From Leptobacterium_A meishanense (GTDB taxonomy: Bacteria > Bacteroidota > Bacteroidia > Flavobacteriales > Flavobacteriaceae), in the NCBI RefSeq assembly GCF_037645805.1, contig NZ_JBBEXE010000008.1, forward strand, positions 62,001 through 126,000: a DNA stretch of 64,000 bases. Direction: 5' to 3'. Of this stretch, positions 44,753 to 53,516 are shown piece by piece. Under the pieces are notes generated by a model. The model had not been told where the DNA came from, searched no databases, and saw only the letters and a program-made list of their open reading frames with translations. Both the position numbers and the translations under genes were made by a program. The first letter of the stretch is position 1, and each line of letters starts with the position of its first letter.

Positions 44753-45071
44753 TCAAAACTTTTTCCAACGCGTGTATGATATAGCAGTGCTGATTCCTTA
44801 CGGTAGGGTAACCTCTTATGGAGCTATTGCAAAATACTTAGGGGCAGCAAGAAGTGCCCGGATGGTTGGTTGGGCAATGAACGCATCTACAGGAATAGAG
44901 CGTGTTCCTGCCCATAGAGTAGTGAACAGAAAAGGAATCCTTACCGGAAAACATCACTTTCAAGGAACCGATCTTATGCAACAGCTTTTAGAAAATGAGG
45001 GTATAAAAGTGGAGAGCAATCAAATTATTGATTTTGAAAAACATTTTTGGGATCCTTCAAAAGAACTTTAA
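44739..45071 (+). CDS. Alkyltransferase-like protein (MGMT family, ATL)
   Basis: A 110-residue protein of the O6-alkylguanine-DNA alkyltransferase family: IPYGRVTSYGAIAKYLGAARSARMVGWAMN (DNA-binding helix with Arg finger), then VPAHRVVNRKG. The catalytic Cys of PCHRV is Ala, so it cannot transfer alkyl groups. ATL proteins of this type bind alkylated guanine and hand it to nucleotide excision repair. Convergent with the following gene, overlapping by four bases. Confidence 0.9.
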   Translation: MRPDNQNFFQRVYDIAVLIPYGRVTSYGAIAKYLGAARSARMVGWAMNASTGIERVPAHRVVNRKGILTGKHHFQGTDLMQQLLENEGIKVESNQIIDFEKHFWDPSKEL

Positions 45072-45475
45072 ACGTTGAAATGTTCTTTTACTGCAGCCAC
45101 TATTTGATTTTCAGTTAAACTATCAGAAGTAGCAACATCAATTTTCTTGTTATTAAATGCTACTCTTGTATCCAACAACTTTTTCAACTCATTTTTTGCC
45201 TCGGCAGGCCCAAAAATAAATAATGCTTCCGATTGTGTTACAGCATCTGCCACTTTTGAATAGTAATCGTTTAGCTGTTTCTTCAATTTACTTTCATTGG
45301 TCTTTTCATGATTTCCGTATTGATCTCCGAAGCGGGTATAGGATTTACCCTCACCCTCTTCACGAACTTGAAAGTCAATATCGGACTTTATGTTAGTTAT
45401 ATCATGTTGTCCTTCATTTAATATTACAATAAAAGCTTGTTTTTTATCAATCCATATACCTGTTTGAGCACTCAT
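45068..45475 (-). CDS. eRF1/baeRF-like protein, function unknown
   Basis: A 135-residue protein. The pattern IWIDKKQAFIVILNEGQHDITNI at the start, a charged middle, then SEALFIFGPAEAKNELKKLLDT and TENQIVAAVKEHF resembles the third domain of archaeal and bacterial eRF1-like proteins (host-attachment/baeRF group). No signal peptide. Roles in ribosome rescue or stress have been suggested for the group; nothing here confirms them. Confidence 0.6.
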   Translation of the reverse strand: MSAQTGIWIDKKQAFIVILNEGQHDITNIKSDIDFQVREEGEGKSYTRFGDQYGNHEKTNESKLKKQLNDYYSKVADAVTQSEALFIFGPAEAKNELKKLLDTRVAFNNKKIDVATSDSLTENQIVAAVKEHFNV

Positions 45476-45823
45476 ATTTTATAAAATATAGTTTTAACCA
45501 TTCCGTAATGCAAGATAAAAAAATAATCAACAAAGAAAATATGAGAATTATCAGGTATACTCCCTTCATTTTTTCAATTCTTTGCACTTAATGGATAAGC
45601 CTGTTTGGACATTGCCGAATTCTATGAAGAAGCTTTACAATATCGAATGTATCATCTATCTTTGTAATTTAGAATCAATTTAATTAAAAAGAGAGCCAAC
45701 ATTGGGGATACAAGGGGCAATTAGATATTAAATAAAACTAGCAACGGTAACCTAGAAAAATAGCAAATAAAGTATTTAACGGTGAACTGTTAGCTATAAA
45801 GCTGTCAACTATAAAGAACAAAA
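45476..45823. other. Intergenic region before the Mrp gene (348 bases)
   Basis: No coding sequence, tRNA or clear hairpin is visible. A TATCTTTG motif at 45657-45664 fits TAnnTTTG and would give a leader of about 150 bases for the Mrp gene. The remainder is AT-rich without repeats that I can see. Confidence 0.5.
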
Positions 45824-46954
45824 ATGAAGTTAGACAAAAAAGAAGTACAAAAAGCGTTGGAAACCATATCTGCTCCCGGAGAAGGGAAAAACATGATAGA
45901 AAGCGGGGCAGTTACTAATATAATGACATTTGGAGATGAAGTTGTTGTAGATGTTACCATAACAAACCCTAGCCTTCAGGCGCGAAAAAAGACAGAAGTA
46001 GAAATCCTAAAAGCAATTCATGAGCATGTTTATGAAAAAGCAAAAGTGAAAGCGAATATAAAGGTAGAAACTTCTGAAAAGCCTACCATAAAAGGAAAAC
46101 CCATTCCGGGGATTAATAATATCATTGCAATAGCTTCCGGAAAAGGAGGAGTAGGAAAATCTACTGTTACAGCCAATCTGGCAGTTACGCTTGCTAAAAT
46201 GGGCTTTAGTGTTGGCTTGTTAGATGCAGATATCTATGGCCCGTCCATACCCATTATGTTTGATGTAGCCAATGAGAAACCATTAGCAGTTACCATAGAA
46301 GGAAAATCTAAAATGAAGCCTGTAGAAAACTATGGCGTTAAAATATTGTCCATAGGGTTTTTTACTCAGCCCAACCAAGCAGTAATATGGCGGGGGCCAA
46401 TGGCTTCAAAGGCGCTTAACCAAATGATTTTTGATGCTGCTTGGGGAACGTTGGATTTCTTATTGATAGACCTTCCTCCGGGAACTGGGGATATCCACCT
46501 GAGCATTATGCAGTCCCTTCCCATAACAGGTGCGGTTGTAGTAAGTACCCCTCAAAATATTGCATTGGCCGATGCAAGAAAAGGCGTCGCAATGTTTCAG
46601 CAAGAAAGCATCAATGTCCCTGTTTTGGGAATTATAGAAAACATGGCCTATTTTACACCGGAAGAACTCCCTGAAAATAAATACTATATTTTCGGGAAGC
46701 AAGGTGCTAAGAACCTCTCAGAAGATCTAGACGTGCCCTTTTTAGGAGAGTTGCCATTAGCACAAAGTATCAGGGAAGCAGGTGATGTTGGCCGCCCGGC
46801 GGCTTTGCAAATGGCCACCCCTTTAGAAGAAGCATTTGAAACTATAGTGAGGAATGTAGTACAGGAAGTAGTGAAAAGAAATGAAAATCTCCCTCCCACA
46901 GAAGCTATAAAGATCGCAACTATGGCAGGTTGTGCAGCAGTTAAAAAGAAATAG
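45824..46954 (+). CDS. Mrp/NBP35-family iron-sulfur carrier ATPase
   Basis: A 376-residue Mrp protein. N-terminal MIP18/DUF59-like domain (about residues 1-90), then the deviant P-loop ASGKGGVGKSTVTANLA near 105, LLDADIYGPSIPIMF, and LLIDLPPGTGDIHLS. Mrp-type scaffolds deliver Fe-S clusters to apoproteins. The usual CxxC after ENMxYF is replaced here by TPEELPENKYYIFG, so the bridging cluster site is missing; I recall the same in other flavobacteria. A lone Cys is near the C-terminus. The NifU-like gene follows after one base. Confidence 0.92.
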   Translation: MKLDKKEVQKALETISAPGEGKNMIESGAVTNIMTFGDEVVVDVTITNPSLQARKKTEVEILKAIHEHVYEKAKVKANIKVETSEKPTIKGKPIPGINNIIAIASGKGGVGKSTVTANLAVTLAKMGFSVGLLDADIYGPSIPIMFDVANEKPLAVTIEGKSKMKPVENYGVKILSIGFFTQPNQAVIWRGPMASKALNQMIFDAAWGTLDFLLIDLPPGTGDIHLSIMQSLPITGAVVVSTPQNIALADARKGVAMFQQESINVPVLGIIENMAYFTPEELPENKYYIFGKQGAKNLSEDLDVPFLGELPLAQSIREAGDVGRPAALQMATPLEEAFETIVRNVVQEVVKRNENLPPTEAIKIATMAGCAAVKKK

Positions 46955-46955
46955 G

Positions 46956-47195
46956 ATGACAACACAAGAAATTAAAAAAAATGTAGAAAAAGCACTGGAT
47001 GAAATCCGTCCATTTCTCGAAAGTGATGGAGGTAATATTTCATTAGTTTCTATAGATAATGATAAATTGGTAAAGGTTCGTTTAGAAGGTGCTTGCGTAG
47101 GGTGCAGCGTCAATCAAATGACGTTGAAAAGCGGTGTAGAAATGACCATCAAAAAATATGCGCCACAAATAGAAGAAGTCATTAATGTAGAATAA
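46956..47195 (+). CDS. NifU-family iron-sulfur scaffold protein
   Basis: A 79-residue NifU C-terminal-type protein (Nfu): VEKALDEIRPFLESDGGNISLVSIDNDK and the cluster motif EGACVGCSVNQMTLKSGVE with CxxC. It carries or transfers 4Fe-4S clusters. I use the ATG at 46956, just after the Mrp stop; an upstream in-frame ATG lies inside the Mrp gene. With Mrp it forms an Fe-S delivery pair. Confidence 0.93.
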   Translation: MTTQEIKKNVEKALDEIRPFLESDGGNISLVSIDNDKLVKVRLEGACVGCSVNQMTLKSGVEMTIKKYAPQIEEVINVE

Positions 47196-47211
47196 TTAAG
47201 AAATGCGTTAT

Positions 47212-47312
47212 GAAGCTGTCTAAAAAATATGTTTTTCTGTCAATTCGAGTGCAGTCGAGAATGCTATCAATATGATGTATTTAAAAGTTTTGCGACATTT
47301 TAGGCAGTTTTA
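47212..47312. repeat. MITE-like inverted-repeat element (copy B, degenerate)
   Basis: Starts TGAAGCTGTCTAAAAAA and ends with the imperfect complement TTTTAGGCAGTTTTA. The core TCAATTCGAGTGCAGTCGAG at 47241 differs by one base from copy A, but the inner inverted copy is missing. It lies between nifU-like and ferredoxin reductase genes. Confidence 0.65.
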
Positions 47313-47324
47313 GCTTATAGACAT

Positions 47325-48383
47325 ATGAATATGATAAAAACTGACATACTCATCATAGGAGCAGGCCCTACAGGGCTTTTTGCCGTTTTTGAAGCCGGAT
47401 TATTAAAACTGAAATGCCACTTGATAGATGCACTTCCACAACCTGGAGGGCAATGTGCTGAGATTTATCCCAAAAAGCCTATCTATGATATTCCTGGCTT
47501 TCCTGAGGTTTTGGCAGGGGACTTGGTAGACAATTTAATGGAACAAATCAAGCCTTTTTCGCCGGGATTTACCCTTGGGGAACGTGCAGAAATGATTAAA
47601 AAACAAGAAGATGGCTCTTTTATTGTGACTACCAATAAAGGAACACAACATCAGGCACCTATTGTGGCTATTGCAGGAGGGTTGGGGAGTTTTGAGCCGC
47701 GGAAACCCCTTATTGAAAACATTGTTGATTATGAAGATAAAGGAGTAGAATACATTATCCGAAACCCTGAAATGTATAAAGGGAAGAAAGTTGTCATTGC
47801 TGGTGGAGGCGATTCAGCGTTGGATTGGAGCATTTATCTGGCAGCTACTGCTGATGAAGTAACCTTGGTACACCGCAGAAATGAATTTAGAGGAGCGCTC
47901 GATTCTGTTGAAAAAGTACAAGCACTTAAAAGAGATGGGAAAATTAACCTAATAACCCCTGCTGAGATTGTAAAATTGCAAGGAGATGGAAAATTAGAGG
48001 CGGTTGTTATTCAAAAAGAAGGGGAAGAAATTTTAAAGGAAACAGATCATTTTATCCCATTATTTGGACTTTCCCCTAAATTAGGACCCATTGCAAATTG
48101 GGGATTGGAGATAGAGAAAAATGCGATTAAAGTAGACAATAGCTTAGATTACCAAACCAATATTCCCGGTATCTATGCCATTGGCGATGTGAATACTTAT
48201 CCAGGAAAGTTAAAGCTCATCCTTTGTGGGTTTCATGAAGCCACCTTAATGTGCCAGAGTGCCTATCAGCGGATATTTCCCAATAAAAAATACGTCATGA
48301 AATATACTACAGTAAGTGGTATAGATGGTTTTGATGGAAGTAGAAAAGAAGCTGAGAAAGCAGTAGTGCGGACTATCGAATAG
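47325..48383 (+). CDS. Ferredoxin--NADP reductase, thioredoxin-reductase type
   Basis: A 352-residue FAD/NAD(P) flavoprotein: FAD site ILIIGAGPTGLFAVFEAGLL near residue 9, PGGQCAEIYPKKPIYDIPGFP, NADP site VVIAGGGDSALDWSIYLA near 163, and IYAIGDVNTYPGKLKL near 285. There is no CxxC redox pair, so it is the ferredoxin-reducing branch (YumC-like), not a thioredoxin reductase. A 2Fe-2S ferredoxin is encoded 474 bases downstream, the probable partner. Confidence 0.9.
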   Translation: MNMIKTDILIIGAGPTGLFAVFEAGLLKLKCHLIDALPQPGGQCAEIYPKKPIYDIPGFPEVLAGDLVDNLMEQIKPFSPGFTLGERAEMIKKQEDGSFIVTTNKGTQHQAPIVAIAGGLGSFEPRKPLIENIVDYEDKGVEYIIRNPEMYKGKKVVIAGGGDSALDWSIYLAATADEVTLVHRRNEFRGALDSVEKVQALKRDGKINLITPAEIVKLQGDGKLEAVVIQKEGEEILKETDHFIPLFGLSPKLGPIANWGLEIEKNAIKVDNSLDYQTNIPGIYAIGDVNTYPGKLKLILCGFHEATLMCQSAYQRIFPNKKYVMKYTTVSGIDGFDGSRKEAEKAVVRTIE

Positions 48384-48433
48384 GAATTAGGAAGCAAGGG
48401 ATTAGTAAATTCAGTAAAAAATGAAAACTGGTA

Positions 48434-48781
48434 ATGGCTATAAAAAGATTTGAGGAGATGATTTTATGGCAAAAATCACAAGAATTTGCTGTTATTGTTT
48501 ATGCTCATTTTTCCGGATGTAAGGATTATGGTTTTAAAGATCAGATTACGCGAGCTTCTGTTTCTATATCCAATAATATTGCTGAAGGGTTTGAACGAAA
48601 CACCAATCCTGATTTTAAAAGGTTTTTGTATTTTGCAGCGGGTTCTAATAGCGAGGTGAGGTCAATGTTGTATTTAGCAGAAAAGTTGACTTTTATATCA
48701 GCAAAAAAATCAGAACAAATGATTGAAAAATCTAATGAGATAAGCAAAATGATTTATGGACTTATCAAGTCACTTAAATAA
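48434..48781 (+). CDS. Four-helix bundle protein (23S rRNA IVP type)
   Basis: A 115-residue member of the four-helix bundle family first seen in rRNA intervening sequences: FEEMILWQKSQEFAVIVYAHF, ITRASVSISNNIAEGFERNTNPDFKRFLYFAAGS and EVRSMLYLAEKLTFI are typical. No rRNA lies near it. It sits between ferredoxin reductase and ferredoxin, two genes that would otherwise be close, so it looks like an insertion. Function unknown. Confidence 0.88.
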   Translation: MAIKRFEEMILWQKSQEFAVIVYAHFSGCKDYGFKDQITRASVSISNNIAEGFERNTNPDFKRFLYFAAGSNSEVRSMLYLAEKLTFISAKKSEQMIEKSNEISKMIYGLIKSLK

Positions 48782-48856
48782 AACTTCAATTATTAAAAAA
48801 TCCTTCACCGATGTCTTTAACCCCTAACCCTTAATTATTAACTACTAATTCCTAGA

Positions 48857-49177
48857 ATGGACATTAAGATCAAGATAAAAGACAGGGAAGGTGCTGTACA
48901 TGAAGTAGCTGCCCCTACCGATATGGCGATGAACCTTATGGAGCTATGCAAAGCCTATGAGTTACCAGTAGAAGGCACTTGCGGTGGTATGGCGATGTGT
49001 GCTTCCTGCCAGTGCTATATTTTATCTACGGATATCTTACTGCCTGAAAAGAGCGATGATGAAGAAGCCATGCTTTCAGAAGCCTTTTATGTAAAAGAAA
49101 ATAGCCGGCTGGGATGTCAGATACCTATTACTGAAGAATTGGATGGGCTAGAAATAGAACTGGCTCCGGAGGCTTAA
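48857..49177 (+). CDS. 2Fe-2S ferredoxin, adrenodoxin type
   Basis: A 106-residue ferredoxin with cluster ligands in EGTCGGMAMCASCQCYIL (Cys-x5-Cys-x2-Cys) and the fourth Cys in SRLGCQIPIT. The MNLMELCKAYELPVEGTCGG region fits the Isc-Fdx/adrenodoxin group. It probably takes electrons from the reductase upstream. Convergent and overlapping by four bases with the next gene. Confidence 0.93.
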   Translation: MDIKIKIKDREGAVHEVAAPTDMAMNLMELCKAYELPVEGTCGGMAMCASCQCYILSTDILLPEKSDDEEAMLSEAFYVKENSRLGCQIPITEELDGLEIELAPEA

Positions 49178-50151
49178 TTAATTTTCAACCGGCGGATAAT
49201 AATATTGTCAAGACTATCGATAGGTTGAATACTTCTTTCTTTATAATTTACACCACTTCTTATTTGGGAATTAACAATAAAATGATAGCTACCTAATCCT
49301 ATTTCTCCTGTTGTAGAAGAATCAAATTCTTCCCCTGAGTCAAGCAATTCAACCTCAGTGATGGCTGTTCGGTTTTTATTTAAATAAAATTTTGAAACTT
49401 TTATGCTTTGATGACCTATTAGCATGTTATCATAATAAGTAAGGCCATCAATACCTTTTGCATTAATAGAATTAGGGGTATCTATAAGTTTATATTCTTT
49501 AGTATTCGGATCAATATTAATAATCCCTTGAGTAGAAGACACAAATAATGTATTTGTTGATTGGTCATAAGTGATTCCATTTAAAAAAGAAAATCCTTCG
49601 GGTTTGAGAAAAACTTCTAGGTTATCTTTTTCATGTTTAATTCTATATACTTTATTTGTTATACTTTCCGTGATATAAACATCACCATTAGGTAAGACAG
49701 TTAGATCATTAAAAAATACTTTGGGTTTGTTCAAAGAATAAGATTTTAAAAGCTTTCTTTGCTTTGTATCAAAAGCTATGACACTTGTCATCCAATCTTC
49801 CTTTTTATGAGGATCTAATAATGGCATTACTTCATTAGCATGTGAATTGTTTACCCACAGAATGCCTCTAGCTTCATCTACTTCCATACCTGTAGGACTC
49901 CATATATCTGTATCCTTTTTATAAGAATAAAAATCTTTTATTTTCCCTTGGGGAGTAATTGCTATTATTTTTCTTTTATGAGTACTTCCAATATATAAAA
50001 CCCCTGTTATAGTATCGAAAGCAACTCCTTCAGGGATAAGGTCTTTTTCTGTTATAATAATATCTTCATTGATGAAACTTTTAGGAGCTTTTTTGTTACA
50101 ACTAAGAATAATAAAAGCTGATGATAAGATAAGAAAGCTAAAACGGTTCAT
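49174..50151 (-). CDS. SMP-30/NHL-like beta-propeller lipoprotein
   Basis: A 325-residue lipoprotein; the ATG at 50151 gives signal MNRFSFLILSSAFIILSC. The rest is a repeated four-strand pattern of a beta-propeller of the SMP-30/gluconolactonase kind: LIPEGVAFDTITGVLYIGST, WSPTGMEVDEARGILWVNNS, FFNDLTVLPNGDVYITES and FLNGITYDQSTNTLFVSST. Envelope-located. Possible lactonase or ligand-binding function; no substrate evidence. Confidence 0.8.
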   Translation of the reverse strand: MNRFSFLILSSAFIILSCNKKAPKSFINEDIIITEKDLIPEGVAFDTITGVLYIGSTHKRKIIAITPQGKIKDFYSYKKDTDIWSPTGMEVDEARGILWVNNSHANEVMPLLDPHKKEDWMTSVIAFDTKQRKLLKSYSLNKPKVFFNDLTVLPNGDVYITESITNKVYRIKHEKDNLEVFLKPEGFSFLNGITYDQSTNTLFVSSTQGIINIDPNTKEYKLIDTPNSINAKGIDGLTYYDNMLIGHQSIKVSKFYLNKNRTAITEVELLDSGEEFDSSTTGEIGLGSYHFIVNSQIRSGVNYKERSIQPIDSLDNIIIRRLKIN

Positions 50152-50273
50152 ATTATACAGGGTTGAATGAGTAGTCAAGTATATTTAAAACTGGACGATA
50201 ATTATGATGAAAATATTATAAAATTAAAATGATGGGTACTAACAAAGCTTAGATAAGTTTGGTCACAAAAAAA

Positions 50274-50339
50274 TATCGAAGAAGTATAAGAATCTTATAA
50301 ATACATTCTATTTATAAAGATTTTAAATACCCTTCGATA
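50274..50339 (-). terminator. Long hairpin terminator of the small membrane protein gene
   Basis: TATCGAAG (50274-50281) pairs with CTTCGATA (50332-50339), and inner AATCTTATAAATA pairs with TATTTATAAAGATT with one bulge. On the minus strand it is followed by seven T, so it is an intrinsic terminator for the gene ending at 50365. Confidence 0.7.
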
Positions 50340-50364
50340 CTTTGATACTTTTTTAAATCGTTTC

Positions 50365-50793
50365 TTATTCTTTTTTTGCCATTCCTTTATATACTAAAGC
50401 AATAGACATGCCAATTATACCATAATGTATAATGCTCCATACACCATCTACAGCTCTTGCTGTCATGTCATCAGCATCCATAACACCATACATGAGTATC
50501 CACACACCAAAACCTAAGAAAAGGCCTATCCATGCACCAAATTCAAACCCTTCTTTAGCGCTATGGATCCCTCTGGCCCATTTGGAATAAACTGTTGACA
50601 TAACAAATGCTTGTATTAGGCATCCCAATGCAATAAATAACATATTGGGTTCTGCCCGCATAATGGCTTTAGCCCCTTCAGTAGTGTGGCTGTCGAAAAA
50701 ACTGGCAGCGATCATGTCATAAAAAATCCAACCACCGAAGAAAAGAATAATAAACCCTACGATGGTGGCAACTAAATTTGCTTTTGAAAACAT
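50365..50793 (-). CDS. Four-span membrane protein, unknown function
   Basis: A 142-residue inner-membrane protein with four hydrophobic segments near residues 7-27, 51-69, 84-104 and 118-135, and a short conserved-looking loop AFVMSTVYSKWARGIHSAKEGFEFG between the second and third. I do not recognise the family with confidence. It is monocistronic with its own hairpin terminator. Confidence 0.7.
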   Translation of the reverse strand: MFSKANLVATIVGFIILFFGGWIFYDMIAASFFDSHTTEGAKAIMRAEPNMLFIALGCLIQAFVMSTVYSKWARGIHSAKEGFEFGAWIGLFLGFGVWILMYGVMDADDMTARAVDGVWSIIHYGIIGMSIALVYKGMAKKE

Positions 50794-50934
50794 ATGAATT
50801 GATTTTTAGTTAGTTACTATATTACGAATATAACAATTTATTTTTGAGAATATTACAAAAATTTAACATTAAAAATATCAAATTCTCATTATTAAAATTT
50901 AAGATTGCTACTGCATTATTTAAACCAAGAAATC

Positions 50935-51726
50935 ATGAAAATGATCCTCTTAAGAATCTTCCTTACCTTGTCACTGTTTATGACCATAACCTGTGTTGAT
51001 ATGAAAAAAGAACTAATCAAAAATGAAAACCTTCTTGTTATAGGACATCGGGGAGCTATGGGTTATGAGACTGAAAACACATTATCATCTGTACAAAAAG
51101 CATTAGACTTCGATGTTGATGCCATAGAAATTGATGTATTTAAAATTGAAACCGAAGAAATTATAGTTTTTCATGACTCAAGGGTAGAAAGGCTTACGAA
51201 TGGTTTTGGAAAAATAGAAAATAAAACCCTTGCACAAGTAAAAAAGTTAACACTTAAAGGCGGTCATATGATCCCGTTGCTAGAAGATGTAATTAAGCTC
51301 ATAGATGGGAGCTGCAAATTGAATATCGAATTAAAAGGAGCAGGTACGGCAAAAGAAGTGAAACAAATTATTGATAAGGCGGTAAATAATAAATCGTGGA
51401 AAGAGGAAGACTTTATTATATCCAGTTTTAATTGGGACGAATTAAGGTCTTACAGACAGTTAGATGAAAAAGCTTTGATAGCCATATTGACAGAAGGAAA
51501 CCCTATAAAAGCAATACCTGTTGCAAAAGAATTAAATGCAATAGCCATTAACCCTAATTACAAAGACCTAACCCCTGAAAATATTTCTGAAATTCACAAA
51601 GAAGGATTTAAAGTTTATACATGGACAGTTAATAAACCAAAACACATTGAAAAAATGAAACGACTGGGTGTAGATGGTATATTCACGAATTATCCTGACA
51701 GAATAGAAAAAGTTGTTGAAGAGTGA
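50935..51726 (+). CDS. Glycerophosphodiester phosphodiesterase lipoprotein
   Basis: A 263-residue enzyme of the GDPD barrel: VIGHRGAMGYETENTLSS with catalytic His/Arg, AIEIDVFKIETEEIIVFHDSRVERLTNG with metal Glu/Asp and second His, then LNIELKGAG. The ATG at 50935 gives a hydrophobic signal ending MTITC, so it is probably a lipoprotein hydrolysing glycerophosphodiesters in the periplasm. Its TGA overlaps the GTG of the next gene by four bases. Confidence 0.9.
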   Translation: MKMILLRIFLTLSLFMTITCVDMKKELIKNENLLVIGHRGAMGYETENTLSSVQKALDFDVDAIEIDVFKIETEEIIVFHDSRVERLTNGFGKIENKTLAQVKKLTLKGGHMIPLLEDVIKLIDGSCKLNIELKGAGTAKEVKQIIDKAVNNKSWKEEDFIISSFNWDELRSYRQLDEKALIAILTEGNPIKAIPVAKELNAIAINPNYKDLTPENISEIHKEGFKVYTWTVNKPKHIEKMKRLGVDGIFTNYPDRIEKVVEE

Positions 51727-52946
51727 AGAAAGATGTTATTATTGTAGGAGGAGGAGCGGCTGGTTTTTTTGCAGGGATACATATAGTAGAAAGAAATCCT
51801 AGCCTTAAAGTAGCCATACTGGAACGAGGAAAAGAAGTACTTACAAAAGTAAAAATATCAGGAGGGGGCCGTTGTAATGTAACACATGCTGAGTTTGATC
51901 CTTTTGAACTAAGTAAACATTATCCCAGAGGAGCAAAAGAATTGCGGGGCCCTTTTCATTCGTTTTCTCCCAAAGGTATAATTGCATTCTTCCAAAAGCG
52001 AGGGATAAAATTGAAAACAGAAGCAGATGGGCGTATGTTCCCTGTTACCAATTCATCTCAAACCATTATAGATTGTTTTGTTTCAGAAACCCAGCGTTTA
52101 GGAATAGACATATTAAAAAACCATTCCGTAAAAATTATCAAAAAAAGTCAAGATGATTGGAAATTATCAACCAATCAAGGAATTTTTGAAGCGGAAAAAT
52201 TGTTGATTGCCTCAGGGAGCAATCCAAAAATATGGCAAAACCTTAAACAATTGGGACACCATATCATTCCACCCGTTCCTTCATTGTTCACTTTCAATAT
52301 AAAGGATGGCAGGATTGAAGGACTGGCAGGATTAAGTGTTTTGGCAGCCATTGAAGTGGTATCAGGGATTAAAAAGAAATTAAAAATTGAAGGCCCTTTG
52401 CTCATCACACATTGGGGCATGAGTGGTCCCGTTGTTTTAAAGCTTTCTGCTTGGGCCGCAAGAGAATTACATGCTTTAGAGCACCAATTTCAAATACAAA
52501 TAAACTGGTTGCCTGGAGAAACTTTTGACTCAGTAGGGAGTGTATTAAAAAAACACAAACAAATAGAAGCTAAAAAATTAGTGGTTAATATATGTCCTTT
52601 CGACTTTCCCAAACGCTTATGGCAACGATTGGTGTTGGTTTGTGGTATTCAGGAAGAAGACCGTTGGGCAGAAATCACTAAAAAACAACTAAATGAATTA
52701 TGCAATCAACTTACACAAGGAGTTTATCAAGTAAAAGGGAAAAGTACGTTCAAAGAAGAATTTGTGACCGCCGGAGGGATCGATTTGAAAGAAGTCAATT
52801 TTAAAACGTTTGAGAGTAAACTTCATAAAAACCTCTATTTTGCAGGAGAAGTATTGAATATTGATGCGATTACAGGAGGATTTAATTTTCAAAATGCCTG
52901 GACAGGGGCTTATATGGCTGCAAATGCCATAGCGGCAACTACTTAA
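51723..52946 (+). CDS. HI0933/YhiN-family flavoprotein
   Basis: A 407-residue NAD(P)/FAD-dependent oxidoreductase of the HI0933 (BaiN-like) family. The start is GTG. Motifs: VIIVGGGAAGFFAGIHI, LTKVKISGGGRCNVTHAEFDP (family hallmark), ETRLG-type FAD contacts, and the closing ITGGFNFQNAWTGAYMAANAIA. Cytoplasmic; the physiological reaction is unknown for most members. Coupled to the phosphodiesterase gene by a GTGA overlap. Confidence 0.92.
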   Translation: MKKDVIIVGGGAAGFFAGIHIVERNPSLKVAILERGKEVLTKVKISGGGRCNVTHAEFDPFELSKHYPRGAKELRGPFHSFSPKGIIAFFQKRGIKLKTEADGRMFPVTNSSQTIIDCFVSETQRLGIDILKNHSVKIIKKSQDDWKLSTNQGIFEAEKLLIASGSNPKIWQNLKQLGHHIIPPVPSLFTFNIKDGRIEGLAGLSVLAAIEVVSGIKKKLKIEGPLLITHWGMSGPVVLKLSAWAARELHALEHQFQIQINWLPGETFDSVGSVLKKHKQIEAKKLVVNICPFDFPKRLWQRLVLVCGIQEEDRWAEITKKQLNELCNQLTQGVYQVKGKSTFKEEFVTAGGIDLKEVNFKTFESKLHKNLYFAGEVLNIDAITGGFNFQNAWTGAYMAANAIAATT

Positions 52947-53419
52947 TTCAATTCCCAGATTTTATAGTTAAGAACTGCAGCAAAACACACCCAGAGTAGA
53001 TAAGGAACCATAAGATATGCAGCAGTTTTATCAATTATTTTGAACCACTTTATAGTAAGAACGATTAAAATAAGTAAGGTTAAAATTATCAGTAATGCCC
53101 AAAAGGGTTCTTTAAAACCAAAAAAAACAATACTCCACAGTCCATTAAAAAGTAGCTGGAAGCCAAAATGATACAAAGCTGTTTTTACCCAAACATGGTA
53201 AAAACCTCTTGCCCATACAATCCCTGCAGCAATTCCCATCATTATGTAAAGAACGGTCCAAACAGGGGCAAAAAGCCAATTAGGAGGTGTAAAAACAGGC
53301 TTGTTTAATGTTACGTACCAATCATTTACAGAGCTTCGGGTAGCAAAACTCGATAAAAAACCAATAAGTAGGCACACAGCTACTGAAATGGCAATTCGGA
53401 TAATGCGTTTTTTTGTCAT
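52943..53419 (-). CDS. TspO/MBR family protein
   Basis: A 158-residue five-span membrane protein. WYVTLNKPVFTPPNWLFAPVWTVLYIMMGIAAGIVW is the TspO signature (quoted core: KPVFTPPNWLFAPVW), followed by NGLWSIVFFGF and a WVCFAAVLNYKIWELN end. TspO binds porphyrins and tryptophan-derived ligands and acts in stress responses. Convergent with the flavoprotein gene, overlapping four bases. Confidence 0.92.
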   Translation of the reverse strand: MTKKRIIRIAISVAVCLLIGFLSSFATRSSVNDWYVTLNKPVFTPPNWLFAPVWTVLYIMMGIAAGIVWARGFYHVWVKTALYHFGFQLLFNGLWSIVFFGFKEPFWALLIILTLLILIVLTIKWFKIIDKTAAYLMVPYLLWVCFAAVLNYKIWELN

Positions 53420-53491
53420 AAACGGCGGTTAGTACATCACTAAAATAGTAATTTATTTGACGTAAACAATAACATGTTAGAACCTAAATAC

Positions 53492-53499
53492 TACCTTTG
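53492..53499 (+). promoter_or_regulatory. Putative -7 element for mvaD operon
   Basis: TACCTTTG matches TAnnTTTG, 17 bases before the ATG at 53517. Confidence 0.45.
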
Positions 53500-53516
53500 T
53501 TCAAACAAAATAATAT

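Noticed and set aside
45476..45823. tRNA or small RNA gene
   Set aside because: No cloverleaf, T-loop motif or terminator hairpin could be found by eye.
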